From Nocardioides terrae (GTDB lineage: Bacteria; Actinomycetota; Actinomycetes; Propionibacteriales; Nocardioidaceae), in NCBI RefSeq assembly GCF_900112345.1, contig NZ_FOLB01000008.1, positions 62,001 to 126,000 of the forward strand: a DNA stretch of 64,000 nt, read 5' to 3'. The notes beneath the pieces are model-generated. The model saw only the letters and a program-made list of their open reading frames with translations. It did no database searches and was not told where the DNA came from. A program made the translations under genes and the position numbers. Below are positions 35,523-44,804 of the stretch, piece after piece. Within the stretch, counting starts at the first letter, position 1; each line of letters opens with the position of its first letter.

Positions 35523-36283
35523 TCGTCGCGCTGTATGTCCCGGGCTCCCGCCCGGACCGCTTCGACAAGGCGGCCGCGACCGGTGCGACGGTGATCCTCG
35601 ACCTCGAGGACTCCGTCGCTGCCGACGACAAGGCCCAGGCTCGCGAGCACGTCGCCGCGTGGCTGCGCGACGCCGGCCGAGGAGTCCCCGTACAGGTGCG
35701 GGTCAATGCCCCCCGCACTCCGGAGCTGGCCGCCGACCTGGCGGCGCTCCCGCCTGGTGTCGAGCTGCGGATCCCGAAGGTCGAGGACCCCGAGGACCTC
35801 GTCGCGTTCGGTGGGCGCCCGGTGCACGTGCTGGTCGAGACCGCGCGCGGTGTCGAGCGGCTGCTCGCCATCGCCACCGCCGAGGGCGTCCGTTCGATCG
35901 GCCTCGGTGAGGCCGACCTGGCCGCCGAGCTCGGTCTCGAGGGAGAGGACGCCCTCGGCTGGATCCGCTCCCGGACCGTGGTCGCCGCCAAGGCGGCGCA
36001 GCTGCCGCCGCCCATGATGGCCGCGTACCCCGCGATCGCCGACCTCGACGGGCTCGCCGAGTCGTGTGCGAGCGGGCGCCGCCTGGGGATGCGTGGTCGC
36101 ACCGCGATCCACCCGCGCCAGCTGCCGGTGATCCGGTCGACGTTCGCGCCCCGCGACGACGAGCTGGCCTGGGCCGAGGAGGTGCTCGCCGTGCTGGGGG
36201 AGAGCGGCGTCGGCGTCCTCGCCGACGGATCGATGGTCGACGCCGCGATGGCACGCCGCGCCCGCGCGATCCTCGGGCGGTGA
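35519..36283 (+). CDS. CoA ester lyase, HpcH/HpaI (CitE-like) family
   Basis: A 254-residue TIM-barrel lyase resembling the citrate-lyase beta subunit and malyl/citramalyl-CoA lyases. ILDLEDSVA near residue 25, the substrate Arg in QVRVNAPRTPE, and the Mg ligands Glu (VLVETARG, about 107) and Asp (GLGEADLA, about 133) are in place. It is shorter than the usual 270-300 residues, as in CitE-like proteins. GTG start overlapping the CoA-transferase stop (GTGA). It is the last gene of the operon and would cleave a hydroxyacyl-CoA to acetyl- or propionyl-CoA plus an oxoacid. Confidence 0.87.
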   Translation: MIVALYVPGSRPDRFDKAAATGATVILDLEDSVAADDKAQAREHVAAWLRDAGRGVPVQVRVNAPRTPELAADLAALPPGVELRIPKVEDPEDLVAFGGRPVHVLVETARGVERLLAIATAEGVRSIGLGEADLAAELGLEGEDALGWIRSRTVVAAKAAQLPPPMMAAYPAIADLDGLAESCASGRRLGMRGRTAIHPRQLPVIRSTFAPRDDELAWAEEVLAVLGESGVGVLADGSMVDAAMARRARAILGR

Positions 36284-36303
36284 CGTCGGGGCCATCTCGC
36301 GGA

Positions 36304-36450
36304 GTCCCGCCACTCGGCCCGGCCGCGGGTCTCGTTCTCGAGCGACCCGCGGAAGGGGAAGTCGTCGGTCAGCAGGGTGTCGACGGCCGCGTTGTCCCAC
36401 CTGTTCCACAGGTCGGCGTAGAAGGCAGCCACCAGGTCGGCTGTCGTCAT
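36304..36450 (-). pseudogene. Truncated SnoaL/NTF2-like (ester cyclase) gene remnant
   Basis: The first 49 codons on the minus strand read MTTADLVAAFYADLWNRWD then TLLTDDFPFRGSLENETRGR, the recognisable N-terminus of a SnoaL-like polyketide-cyclase/NTF2-fold protein (normally about 130-150 residues). Beyond EWRD the frame becomes Arg/Pro-rich and runs antisense through the CoA lyase gene, so the other two thirds are missing. It lies in the 365-bp gap between the catabolic operon and the first DUF222-HNH copy, consistent with a deletion or insertion breakpoint. Apart from this remnant, a DnaA-box-like site and the start of the long repeat, I see nothing else in that gap. Confidence 0.6.
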
Positions 36451-36551
36451 GGCCGGCTAGCGGCATGCCGCACGACCCCTGCTCGGGTTCACCCTGCTCA
36501 CCAGCCCCACTAGGGGCCGCTTGTCGTCCACAGGCGCGCCTTCGATCTGCG

Positions 36552-36560
36552 TTGTCCACA
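36552..36560. other. DnaA-box-like TTGTCCACA upstream of DUF222-HNH copy 1
   Basis: TTGTCCACA is the preferred DnaA 9-mer in high-GC actinobacteria. It starts exactly 97 bp before the ATG of the DUF222-HNH gene, the same distance as a TTATCCACA before copy 2. A related GTCCACA lies about 25 bp upstream. A single box does not make an origin. Confidence 0.45.
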
Positions 36561-36594
36561 GACCTACGAGCTGTGTGCTCCGGGGGTCCGGGAC

Positions 36595-37935
36595 TGTCGG
36601 TGGTGGGCGGGATCATCGGCGGTATCGGATCTTCTCTCGGGAGTGCTGATGAGTGCAGCGGACATGGAGCCACCACGCCGGCCGGGACTTGCGCGTGCGC
36701 ATCAGGTGCATCGGTTCCTGGGCCGGTTGCATGAGGTGCTGGACACGGTGGACTCCGACCGGGTGTGGTCGTTGTCGGCGGTGGAGTTGGGTGAGTGTCT
36801 GCGGGAGGCGTACGCCGCCCAGGCCCGGCTGTCCGAGCTGACCCTGGCCCTGCTCGCGCAGGCCGGGTCGTCGGGTCTGGCCGCCCACGACGGAGCCGTG
36901 TCCCTACCCGCGTGGTTGCGGGAGCAGGTGCGTCTCGCTCCGGGGGTGGCGAAGCGGGAGGTCACGCTCGCCGGCGGCCTGGCCGAGCGGCGGCTGGTCC
37001 GCGAGGGCCTGGCCGCGGGCGCGTTCCCGCCCGCGTCGGCAGCGGTGGTCGTCTCCGCATTGGATGCCCTCCCGCCCGAGGTGGACGCGGAGGTGGTGGT
37101 GCGCGCGGAGCAGCACCTGGTCGGGGAGGCGCATGCTCACGACACTGGTGTGCTGCGTCGGGTCGCTGACCATCTCGACGAGGTGCTCGACCCCGACGGC
37201 GCCGACCGCCGGTTGGCGGTCCAGCTGGCCAGGGCTGAAGCCCGGGCGGCGCGGCGGGCGTTCTGCCGGCTGCGGCACGACGAGACCACGCAGACCACCG
37301 ACGGGATGTTTCGGGTCCCGCTGGTGCAGGGGGTGCGGTTGCAGCGGATGTTGGAGGCACTGCTCAACCCCGGCCGACCCGACCCGATCGACCCGATCGA
37401 CCCCGGCACCGGTCTCAGGCTCAGTGGTGAGGAGCTGCGGGGGCGGGCGCTGGCCGAGCTGGTCGACCGGATCCCGAAGGGCACGCTGCCCCGGACGGGT
37501 GGGTGTGACCCGGTCGTGGTGGTGACCATGGACTTGGCGACCCTGCTCGGCGGGCTCCAGGCCGCCCACTTGGATACCGGGGACGCGGTCAGTCCCGGCA
37601 CGGCCCGCCGCCTCGCCGCCCGCTGCGGGATCATCCCCGCGGTCCTGGGTTCGAGCAGCGAGGTCCTCGACCTGGGCCGTAGAGCCAGGTTCTTCACCGT
37701 CAAGCAGCGTCTGGCGATGACCGTGCAGCAGGGTGGGGTGTGTGCGGTCGAGGGCTGCGGACGCCCCGCCGCCTCGGCGGACGCCCACCACCTCCACCAG
37801 TGGCGGCACGGCGGGCGGACCGACCTCAAGGACGGCGTGCTGGTCTGCCGGCCCCACCACACCTACGCCGACCACCCCGACTACCGGGTCGAACGCCTAC
37901 GCCCCGGCCACATCCGCCTCCACCGACGCCAATAG
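36595..37935. repeat. Long direct repeat, copy 1 (DUF222-HNH gene plus 54 bp leader)
   Basis: Collinear with 50890-52231: identity begins at TGTCGGTGGTGGGCGGG, 54 bp upstream of each start codon, and runs to the stop codon. Both copies are in the same orientation, about 14.3 kb apart, enclosing the GH43/sulfatase module. Confidence 0.85.
36649..37935 (+). CDS. DUF222 and HNH endonuclease domain protein (13E12 repeat family)
   Basis: A 428-residue protein. The N-terminal DUF222 domain (about 30-330) is all-helical with many Arg and Glu. The C-terminal HNH nuclease domain has CAVEGCGRP (zinc Cys pair), DAHHLHQW and LVCRPHHTYAD, the standard HNH metal residues. It belongs to the multi-copy 13E12 family of actinobacteria, whose M. 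tuberculosis members (REP13E12) are used as phiRv1 prophage attachment sites. ATG 36649 has GGGAG at 5 nt. A near-identical but frameshifted copy lies 14 kb downstream. The biological role of the family is not established; mobility or phage association is likely. Confidence 0.9.
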   Translation: MSAADMEPPRRPGLARAHQVHRFLGRLHEVLDTVDSDRVWSLSAVELGECLREAYAAQARLSELTLALLAQAGSSGLAAHDGAVSLPAWLREQVRLAPGVAKREVTLAGGLAERRLVREGLAAGAFPPASAAVVVSALDALPPEVDAEVVVRAEQHLVGEAHAHDTGVLRRVADHLDEVLDPDGADRRLAVQLARAEARAARRAFCRLRHDETTQTTDGMFRVPLVQGVRLQRMLEALLNPGRPDPIDPIDPGTGLRLSGEELRGRALAELVDRIPKGTLPRTGGCDPVVVVTMDLATLLGGLQAAHLDTGDAVSPGTARRLAARCGIIPAVLGSSSEVLDLGRRARFFTVKQRLAMTVQQGGVCAVEGCGRPAASADAHHLHQWRHGGRTDLKDGVLVCRPHHTYADHPDYRVERLRPGHIRLHRRQ

Positions 37936-38012
37936 GCAGTCGTGCATGCCGCCGAGCCGGCCGGTTCTGCGTCGCGAGCCGACGCTCGAGGCAACGCCTT
38001 TCGGCCGCCTCC

Positions 38013-38024
38013 TTGACGGAAAAA
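38013..38024 (+). promoter_or_regulatory. TTGACG box with ROK-operator-like half-site before the GH43 gene
   Basis: TTGACG (38013-38018) resembles a minus-35 element and overlaps GACGGAAAA (38015-38023). That 9-mer is identical to one arm of the palindrome in front of the ROK gene 3.7 kb downstream. No clear minus-10 was found and only one arm is present, so this is a weak candidate site. Confidence 0.3.
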
Positions 38025-38124
38025 TCCGCCCTCTCTTCCATGAACTCGGAAGTGCGACCCGGCCATCGCGGCGATCCTCCCCGCTGCCCGGCGCAGGTTC
38101 TCGGACGGAAGGAAAGGCGTGACC

Positions 38125-41100
38125 ATGCGACGAGCACGGTGGGCGGCAGCGGTCTCCGCAGCTGCGATCCTGGCGGCGGGCCTCGTGCCCATGACCGAAG
38201 GGGATGCCGACGAGGCGACCCCACGGACCGCCACGACGGCGACGTACAGCAATCCGGTGACGGCGGGCGTGGTCGACACGTTCCCGGACCCGTCGATGAT
38301 CCGCGGCAAGGACGGTGCGTGGTACGCCTACGGCACCACCAACCCGATCCTCAACAGCTCCGGCGAGACGGGCGAGCACCTCCTGCCGATACTGCGCTCC
38401 GCGGACATGGTGCACTGGTCCTACGTGGGTGACGCCGTGTCCGCCGACGCGATCCCGGCGTCGTGGACTCCCTCGTCCCGCGCGTGGGCGCCGGACATCC
38501 GGTACGTCGACGGCGAGTACCACCTCACCTACTCACTCTCGACCGGCGGCGTGGTGCTGGCCACCGCCCCCACGCCGACCGGGCCCTGGACCGACCACGG
38601 CCTGATCGTCCCGCGCCAGGCGGTGGCGGGCTGCCCGACCGGCAACATCGACCAGGCGATGTTCACCGACTCCGACGGTGCGCACTACCTGTACTGGGGG
38701 AGCTACGACGTCATCTGCGTCTCGCGGATGACCGCCGACGCCACCGCCCTGACCGGCCCCGTGACCCAGGTCGCCCAGGGACGGCGCATGGAGGGCGGGT
38801 TCGTGGTCAAGCGGAACGGCCTCTACTACCTCATGTACTCCGACGCCGGCTGCTGCGACGGCGCGTTCAGCGGTTACACGGTCAAGGTCGGCCGCAGCCA
38901 CAGCCCCTTCGGACCGTTCGTCGACGACGCGGGCGTCGACCTGATGAGCCTGTCGAGCAAGGGCGGCTTCGTCCTCGCGCCGAACGGGAACGGGTTCACC
39001 GGCCTGGGGCACAACGCGGTCCAGACGGACCTCTCCGGCCAGGACTGGCTCGTCTACCACGGGATCGACGACGCCGACCCCGACTTCCCGCCCGTCCAGA
39101 CGCGGGCAGGTCGGCTGCAGCTGTCCAAGCGCCCGATGATGATCGACCGGCTCGACTGGATCGACGGTTGGCCAGTGGTCAACGCCGGCGCCGGCGCGAC
39201 CGTCTCGGGTGGAACGGCTCCGGTGACCACCGGCCCGGTGGACGACGACTTCGCCGCCGGTCTCGGGTCCTGGACGACCCACGGCCGGGTGGCGCTGGGG
39301 AACGAGACCGACGCCAAGGCGTTCGCGCACCTGAGCGACGGGGCGACGCTCACCAGCCACGACCGGGTCACCGGCGACCTTCGTGCCCAGGCGGACGTGC
39401 GGGTCACGAGCGGTGGTGGCGCTGTCGGACTCCGGGCCGGCGTCCGCGGGATCAACGGGGCCGTCGCGTGGCTGGACACCACGTCGCACGAGCTGCGCGT
39501 CGAGGTGAGGCACGGCTCGACGACGGCCGACTCCTCGTCACCACTGCCGGCTGACTTCGACGCCCGGACCTGGAAGGTCCTCGCCCTCGACTGGCGGGGC
39601 GACCAGGTGGCGGCCACCGTGTCGAGCGACAACCTGATCGACCCGCTCGCCACGACGACGGTGACCGCACCGAGGAACGCCGCCCCCGACGGCACGGTCG
39701 GCGTGGTCGCCCGCGGTGGCGGCGACGCCGACAACGTCAGCGAGGTGCCGGCGTCCCGGCCCGTGACGCAGCGGGTCGCCGACCCGCAGCCGGGCGCGCT
39801 GCTCGACGACTACTCCGACGAGTTCGACGGGACGGGCATGCCGGGCACCGGCGACGCCGGGGACACCGCAGGCACAGGGTGGTCGTGGGTACGCCGGCCG
39901 GCGAGCGGCCCCCGCCTCGAGGGCGGTGGGCTGACGTGGCCGACCCAGGCCGCCGAGCTGTTCGGCAGCAACAACACCGCCTCCGTGCTGCTGCGGGAAG
40001 CCCCCCGCAACGACTTCCTCGTCGAGACCAAGCTGACCTTCGACGGCAGCAGGGCCTCGCAGCAGGCGGGCCTGGTCCTCTACGAGAACGACGACCGGTA
40101 CCTCAAGCTCGCCCACTCCGTCCTGCCGCTGAACCGGAAGGCCGGTCAGTTCCTGCACCAGACGGAGTTCGGCAAGGAGGCCGAGCGGCCGACCACGACG
40201 CCGCCGACAGCTGTCGCGGACGGCCCGATGTTCGGCGCCGCCCCGGCCGCGACCACGTGGCTGCGGCTCTACGCCCAGCTCGACGAGGAGCACGACGAGT
40301 ACGACGTCCGGATGGCGTCCAGCACCGACGGCGAGCGCTGGCAGTGGGGCGGCACGTGGTCCCTGTCGATGCGTGGCGACCTGCGGATCGGCCTCGTCTC
40401 GATGAACGCCACCGGGGCCACCGCCCGGTTCGACTACCTGCGGACCTACGACATGGGCGGGGAGTCGGCTCGGTTCCCCCGCAGCTGGCCGGCCGCGACG
40501 CCGTACGGAACGGCCGACGGTCGTGACGAGCTGGCGATGACGCCCGAGAACTCGCAGGTCCTCGACCTGCAGCTGCGTCCTCAGGACGAGGCGCTCGGAC
40601 GGGTGTGGATGCGCGACACCTACGTCAACCGCTTCGAGGTCGCGGGGAAGTCCCTCTACGTCGCCACGGGCACGACCCGCGTCCCGGGGCTCGACGCGGC
40701 GGCTCCGTGGAACGACGGCATCTACGTGTGGACCGCGCCGTCGCTGAACGGCCCCTGGACGCTGACCGACACGACGGGCATCCGGCCCGGCCAGCCGCGC
40801 GGCAAGGTGTGGTCGCCGGAGTTCGTCGGCGAGAACACGGCGACACGCACGGTGGTGGCTCCCTGGCAGGAGTACTGGTACGACAGCCAGTTCGGCAAGC
40901 GCGGTGAGGTCTGGGCGCCGGAGGTCCACTACTTCGGCGGCAAGTGGTACATCGTGGCCTGCATGGGGGACCACTCCCGGAAGGTCGGCTCCTTCATGCT
41001 GGTCAGCGACGGCGGGGTCGAGGGCCCCTACCGGCTCATCAAGGGCAACGAGGACAAGCCGTTCGGCGAGCCGATCGCCGGCGGGCCGGCAGTCGTCGCG

Positions 41101-41670
41101 CCCGGCGCCTACTTCCACATCGACGGCGGCCTCTACACCGAGGGCGACGACGCGTGGCTGGTGCTGCACAACAACCTGTTCGCGAAGTTCCGGGACGACA
41201 TGGAGGACCTCGAGACGCCCGTCGACCTGCCGGCGTTCACGCAGCGGAAGTACTCGCCCGAGCCCTACCTCGAGGGCGCCTCCGTGACGAAGGTCGGCAG
41301 CAAGTACTACCTGATGCAGTCGGCGTGGGCGAACAAGACCGGCACCCAGGCGCAGCCGACGTGGTCCTACCTCGCCGGCACCGGGCCCAAGGACCAGTAC
41401 GACGCGGTCGTCGCGGTCGCCGACCGGCTCGAGGGCCCGTACTCCGCGCGATGGACCCTCGGCGTCGGAGCCGGCCACAACAACATGTTCGTCGACGACA
41501 ACGGCGATCTCTGGGCGACGTTCTTCCGCAACCCCGCGCACGGCTACTGGGCGTCGCCCGAGCGGGTCGACGACACGGCGGTCCCGGGGATCGTCCGGCT
41601 CGAACGGGCCGGGCCGAGCGGAGCGATGCTCTACGTCCAGCGGCCCGCGTCGGCCGGCGCCGGCGGATGA
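38125..41670 (+). CDS. Secreted double-GH43 glycosidase
   Basis: A 1181-residue exported protein. The signal peptide covers about residues 1-30. A first GH43 five-bladed propeller (about 40-355) has base Asp55 (FPDPSM), modulator Asp176 (NIDQAM) and acid Glu223 (RMEGGF). A concanavalin-like sandwich follows (about 365-545), then a second beta-sandwich of DUF1349 type (about 570-785). A second GH43-like propeller (about 815-1175) has WAPEVHYFGGKWY, HIDGGLYTEGD and PEPYLEGASV. GH43 enzymes are mostly arabinanases, xylosidases and galactosidases. The ATG at 38125 has AAAGG at 7 nt; GTG 38119 is too close to that site. A 16-bp terminator hairpin follows. It probably releases the sugar handled by the sulfatase operon downstream. 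Confidence 0.88.
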   Translation: MRRARWAAAVSAAAILAAGLVPMTEGDADEATPRTATTATYSNPVTAGVVDTFPDPSMIRGKDGAWYAYGTTNPILNSSGETGEHLLPILRSADMVHWSYVGDAVSADAIPASWTPSSRAWAPDIRYVDGEYHLTYSLSTGGVVLATAPTPTGPWTDHGLIVPRQAVAGCPTGNIDQAMFTDSDGAHYLYWGSYDVICVSRMTADATALTGPVTQVAQGRRMEGGFVVKRNGLYYLMYSDAGCCDGAFSGYTVKVGRSHSPFGPFVDDAGVDLMSLSSKGGFVLAPNGNGFTGLGHNAVQTDLSGQDWLVYHGIDDADPDFPPVQTRAGRLQLSKRPMMIDRLDWIDGWPVVNAGAGATVSGGTAPVTTGPVDDDFAAGLGSWTTHGRVALGNETDAKAFAHLSDGATLTSHDRVTGDLRAQADVRVTSGGGAVGLRAGVRGINGAVAWLDTTSHELRVEVRHGSTTADSSSPLPADFDARTWKVLALDWRGDQVAATVSSDNLIDPLATTTVTAPRNAAPDGTVGVVARGGGDADNVSEVPASRPVTQRVADPQPGALLDDYSDEFDGTGMPGTGDAGDTAGTGWSWVRRPASGPRLEGGGLTWPTQAAELFGSNNTASVLLREAPRNDFLVETKLTFDGSRASQQAGLVLYENDDRYLKLAHSVLPLNRKAGQFLHQTEFGKEAERPTTTPPTAVADGPMFGAAPAATTWLRLYAQLDEEHDEYDVRMASSTDGERWQWGGTWSLSMRGDLRIGLVSMNATGATARFDYLRTYDMGGESARFPRSWPAATPYGTADGRDELAMTPENSQVLDLQLRPQDEALGRVWMRDTYVNRFEVAGKSLYVATGTTRVPGLDAAAPWNDGIYVWTAPSLNGPWTLTDTTGIRPGQPRGKVWSPEFVGENTATRTVVAPWQEYWYDSQFGKRGEVWAPEVHYFGGKWYIVACMGDHSRKVGSFMLVSDGGVEGPYRLIKGNEDKPFGEPIAGGPAVVAPGAYFHIDGGLYTEGDDAWLVLHNNLFAKFRDDMEDLETPVDLPAFTQRKYSPEPYLEGASVTKVGSKYYLMQSAWANKTGTQAQPTWSYLAGTGPKDQYDAVVAVADRLEGPYSARWTLGVGAGHNNMFVDDNGDLWATFFRNPAHGYWASPERVDDTAVPGIVRLERAGPSGAMLYVQRPASAGAGG

Positions 41671-41698
41671 GCGGGGGCAGCTGAGCGCGCGAAGGGTC

Positions 41699-41736
41699 GC
41701 ACGAAGGGGGACACCGTCCGGTGTCCCCCTTCGTGC
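41699..41736. terminator. Strong 16-bp hairpin after the double-GH43 gene
   Basis: GCACGAAGGGGGACAC and GTGTCCCCCTTCGTGC form a perfect 16-bp stem with a 6-nt loop, 28 bp after the GH43 stop. A short TTCC tail replaces a T run. It isolates the GH43 transcript from the ROK-controlled operon. Confidence 0.8.
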
Positions 41737-41754
41737 TTCCGTGGTGGAGAGCCG

Positions 41755-41795
41755 TTTCTGTCGCCTCTGAGACGGAAAACACAATCTTTTCTGTC
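41755..41795. promoter_or_regulatory. Three-half-site palindrome, putative ROK operator
   Basis: TTTCTGTC (41755-41762), GACGGAAAA (41771-41779) and TTTTCTGTC (41787-41795) form two overlapping inverted repeats with 8- and 7-bp spacers and one mismatch each. They lie in an AT-rich 165-bp gap just before the ROK gene. The A/T-rich arms fit NagC/Mlc/XylR-type operators; autoregulation is inferred. Confidence 0.6.
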
Positions 41796-41836
41796 GGAGC
41801 GTTGCCGGAATAATCTGCCCTTCTTACGCTCCTCGG

Positions 41837-43051
41837 GTGTCCACGACGACCCACACCCCGCTCGGGGCTCGCACCCTGCACGAGCAGCGCGTCCTTGCGG
41901 CGCTCCGCGCCGGTGGAGCGATGAGCCGAGGGGAGCTCGCCCGCAGGGTCGGGCTGTCCCGCACCACGCTGTCGGAGATCACGACGAGCCTCCTGGAGCG
42001 ACGTGCGATCGTCGTGGCCGACACCGACGCCGCCACGCGGGTGGGCTCGGGCCGCCCGGCCGAGCGACTGACGCTCGACCCGGCGTCGGGCCAGTTCCTC
42101 GGGGTCGACTTCGGCCACCGGCGCGTGCACGTCGCCGTGGCCGACGCCTCCCACGAGATCATCGCCGCGGGCGTCGAGCGCTACACCGCGACCACCCCGT
42201 GGACGGAGCGGCTCGACCTCGCGTTCGCCCTCATCGACCGCGTGTGCGGGACGTCCGGGGCCCACTTCGGTGCGCTGCAGGGGATCGGGATCGGCGTACC
42301 CGGCCCCTACTCCGGTGTCCGCGCCGGCGCCGCGCAGGTCCCGTGGACGCGTCACCCGGCCGCCGCGGGTGTCGACGAGGCGTTCGCCGAGCGGTTCGGT
42401 GCGCCCGTCGTCGTCGACAACAACATGAGGCTCGCCGCGCTCGCCGAGGCGATCTCGGGCCCGGGCAACCCGGACAACCTGATCTACGTCCGCCTCGCCG
42501 ACGGGGTGGGCGGTGGCCTGGTCGTCGCCGGCCGGCTCGTGACCGGCTCGGGCGGGTTCGCCGGCGAGCTGGGGCACGTGACCGTCGACCCCTCCGGCCG
42601 GACCTGCCAGTGCGGCAAGCGTGGGTGCCTCGAGACGATCGCCTCCGTGCCGGCCGTCCTGCAGGCATGCCGGGACGCCGGATCCTCCCTGGAGACGCTC
42701 GAGGACCTCGCCATGGCGGTCGAGCGACGCGACCCCGCGGTGGACGTCGTCCTCCGTGACGTCGGGACGACGCTCGGGCGGGTGCTGGGCGCCGCGGCGA
42801 TGGCGCTGGATCCCGACGAGGTCGTCATCGGGGGCGAGCTGGTGCACGTCGCCCCGGTGATCGTCGAGCAGGCGGCCGCGACCCTCCGCTACGAGCTCTA
42901 CCCCCTCCCGGCGTCGGCGCCCCTCGCGGTGCGAGCAGGCGTGCTGAGGGACGGCGACGGAGCGATCGGCGCCATCGCCGCGCTCTTCCACCAGTCACCG
43001 CTCCTCGCCGAGTACCCGACGCCCACGGGCGCCGGCGAGCAGGACTTCTGA
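41837..43051 (+). CDS. ROK-family transcriptional regulator of the sulfatase operon
   Basis: A 404-residue repressor. The winged HTH (about 15-75, [19 protein letters not shown]) is followed by the ROK domain with the zinc motif GHVTV then [13 protein letters not shown] (about 252-275). GTG start. It sits at the head of the TauABC-like transporter, sulfatase and FGE genes and 42 bp after a palindromic operator, so it most likely represses this operon until a sugar appears. A ROK regulator points to a sugar inducer, which favours sulfated sugars over alkyl sulfonates as the operon's substrate. Confidence 0.88.
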   Translation: MSTTTHTPLGARTLHEQRVLAALRAGGAMSRGELARRVGLSRTTLSEITTSLLERRAIVVADTDAATRVGSGRPAERLTLDPASGQFLGVDFGHRRVHVAVADASHEIIAAGVERYTATTPWTERLDLAFALIDRVCGTSGAHFGALQGIGIGVPGPYSGVRAGAAQVPWTRHPAAAGVDEAFAERFGAPVVVDNNMRLAALAEAISGPGNPDNLIYVRLADGVGGGLVVAGRLVTGSGGFAGELGHVTVDPSGRTCQCGKRGCLETIASVPAVLQACRDAGSSLETLEDLAMAVERRDPAVDVVLRDVGTTLGRVLGAAAMALDPDEVVIGGELVHVAPVIVEQAAATLRYELYPLPASAPLAVRAGVLRDGDGAIGAIAALFHQSPLLAEYPTPTGAGEQDF

Positions 43052-43067
43052 AGTGAAGGAGAACGAC

Positions 43068-43976
43068 GTGACAGCACCTCTCACCAACGAGGTCGACACC
43101 GGTCCCGAAGCGGCCGGCGCCGCGACCCCGGGCGACGTGCCCGGCGCCTCCGCGGGATCCACGGTGGCTCCGGCGACCACCACGTCCCCCCGGGGCGCGA
43201 ACGCCCGTCGGGGTGGCCGCTCCGACCGACGCTCCCGCAACCGGACCCGGGTCCTGAACCTCGTCGCGATCGCCGGTGGGGTCGGCATCTGGTGGGCGCT
43301 GGCGGCCGCGGGCTTCGAGTTCCCCACACCGCCGGCGGTCGTGCGGAAGGCCGGTGAGCTGTGGTCCGACGGCATCCTGCAGGACGACATCCTGGCGAGC
43401 CTCACCCGGGTGCTGATCGGCTTCCTGCTGGGTTCGGCGGTAGCGATCCCGGTCGGGTTCCTCATGGGTTGGTACGCCGTGGCGCGCGGCCTCCTCGAGC
43501 CGTGGATCCAGTTCTTCCGGACGATCCCGCCCCTCGCCCTCCTCCCGCTCGTCCTGGTCATGCTCGGCATCGGGGAGGTGCCGAAGATCTTCGTGATCTT
43601 CCTCGCCGCGTTCCTCGCCTGTGTGATCTCGACCTACCAGGGCGTGGTCACCGTCGACCGGACGCTGATCAACGCCGCCCGGGTGCTCGGCGCCAAGGAC
43701 GGCACGATCTTCCTCCGGGTCGTGGTGCCCGCCTCCACACCGTTCATCCTCGTCGGCATGCGCACGGGCCTCGGCTCGGCGTGGGCGACCCTCGTCGCCG
43801 CCGAGCTGCTGGCCGCGCAGGCCGGACTCGGCTACCGCATGCAGCAGGCCCAGCTCTACTACGACCTGCCGACGATCTTCGTCGGCATCGCCACCATCGG
43901 CATCCTCGGTCTCGTCATGGATCGGATGCTGCTGATGGCCGAGACCAGGCTCACCAGATGGCAGGAGCGCCGATGA
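43068..43976 (+). CDS. ABC transporter permease (SsuC/TauC/NitT type)
   Basis: A 302-residue inner-membrane permease with a long hydrophilic Ala/Thr/Pro/Arg-rich N-terminal tail (about 60 residues) and six helices. The family stretch [21 protein letters not shown] lies near residue 155, with the EAA-like [12 protein letters not shown] near 205. GTG 43068 is preferred over GTG 43053 because AAGGAG lies 6 nt upstream. Its stop overlaps the ATPase start by ATGA. Related AtsBC/TauC/SsuC systems import sulfate esters, taurine or sulfonates, which suits the sulfatases encoded downstream. Confidence 0.9.
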   Translation: MTAPLTNEVDTGPEAAGAATPGDVPGASAGSTVAPATTTSPRGANARRGGRSDRRSRNRTRVLNLVAIAGGVGIWWALAAAGFEFPTPPAVVRKAGELWSDGILQDDILASLTRVLIGFLLGSAVAIPVGFLMGWYAVARGLLEPWIQFFRTIPPLALLPLVLVMLGIGEVPKIFVIFLAAFLACVISTYQGVVTVDRTLINAARVLGAKDGTIFLRVVVPASTPFILVGMRTGLGSAWATLVAAELLAAQAGLGYRMQQAQLYYDLPTIFVGIATIGILGLVMDRMLLMAETRLTRWQERR

Positions 43977-44776
43977 CCACGACGGCAACCAGCAAGATCT
44001 CCGTGCAGGCGGTGCACAAGGTCTTCCCGCTCAAGAACGACGACTTCGTCGCCCTCGACCGGGTCTCCCTCGACATCGCCGACAACGAGTTCGTGACCGT
44101 CGTCGGCCCGTCCGGCTGCGGCAAGTCCACGCTGATGAACATCCTGGCCGGCCTGGAGACCCCGACAGATGGGGTCGCGCTGGTCGACGGCATCCGCGTG
44201 GACGGCCCGGGCCCGGAGCGCGGCGTCATCTTCCAGCAGTACGCGCTCTTCCCCTGGCTGACGGTGCGCAAGAACATCGAGTTCGGTCTCAAGCTCGCCG
44301 GCCTCGGCCGGGAGGAGCGGCGGGAGCGCGCCGAGTACTTCATCCGGATCGTCGGGCTCGAGCAGTTCGCCGACGCGCTGCCCAAGATGCTCTCGGGCGG
44401 GATGAAGCAGCGCTGCGCGATCGCCCGGGCGTACGCCGTCAACCCCTCGATCCTGCTCATGGACGAGCCCTTCGGGGCGCTCGACGCGCTCACCCGGGTG
44501 ACGCTGCAGGAGCAGCTGCTGGAGACCTGGAGCCGCGAGAAGCGCACGGTCATGTTCATCACGCACGACGTCGACGAGGCCGTGTTCCTCGCCAACCGCG
44601 TCGTCGTGATGGCCGCCCGACCGGGCCGCGTCTACGACGTCATCGACGTCGACCTGCCCTATCCGCGCACCGAGGAGGTGCGCCTGAGCCCGGAGTTCGG
44701 CGAGCTGCGCAATCGCGTGTGGCACGCCGTCTACCACCAGACCGCCGGCACCCACGCCGGGCCGCCGTCGCACTGA
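43973..44776 (+). CDS. ABC transporter ATP-binding protein (SsuB/TauB type)
   Basis: A 267-residue ATPase. Walker A is GPSGCGKST (about 47-55), the Q-loop [13 protein letters not shown], the signature [15 protein letters not shown] and Walker [13 protein letters not shown]. The FPWLTV and DEPFGALD variants are diagnostic of the nitrate/sulfonate/taurine importer class. It partners the permease upstream and the binding lipoprotein downstream, 28 bp away. Confidence 0.92.
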   Translation: MTTTATSKISVQAVHKVFPLKNDDFVALDRVSLDIADNEFVTVVGPSGCGKSTLMNILAGLETPTDGVALVDGIRVDGPGPERGVIFQQYALFPWLTVRKNIEFGLKLAGLGREERRERAEYFIRIVGLEQFADALPKMLSGGMKQRCAIARAYAVNPSILLMDEPFGALDALTRVTLQEQLLETWSREKRTVMFITHDVDEAVFLANRVVVMAARPGRVYDVIDVDLPYPRTEEVRLSPEFGELRNRVWHAVYHQTAGTHAGPPSH

Positions 44777-44804
44777 CGGCCACGACCACAGAAGAGGACA
44801 CGTA

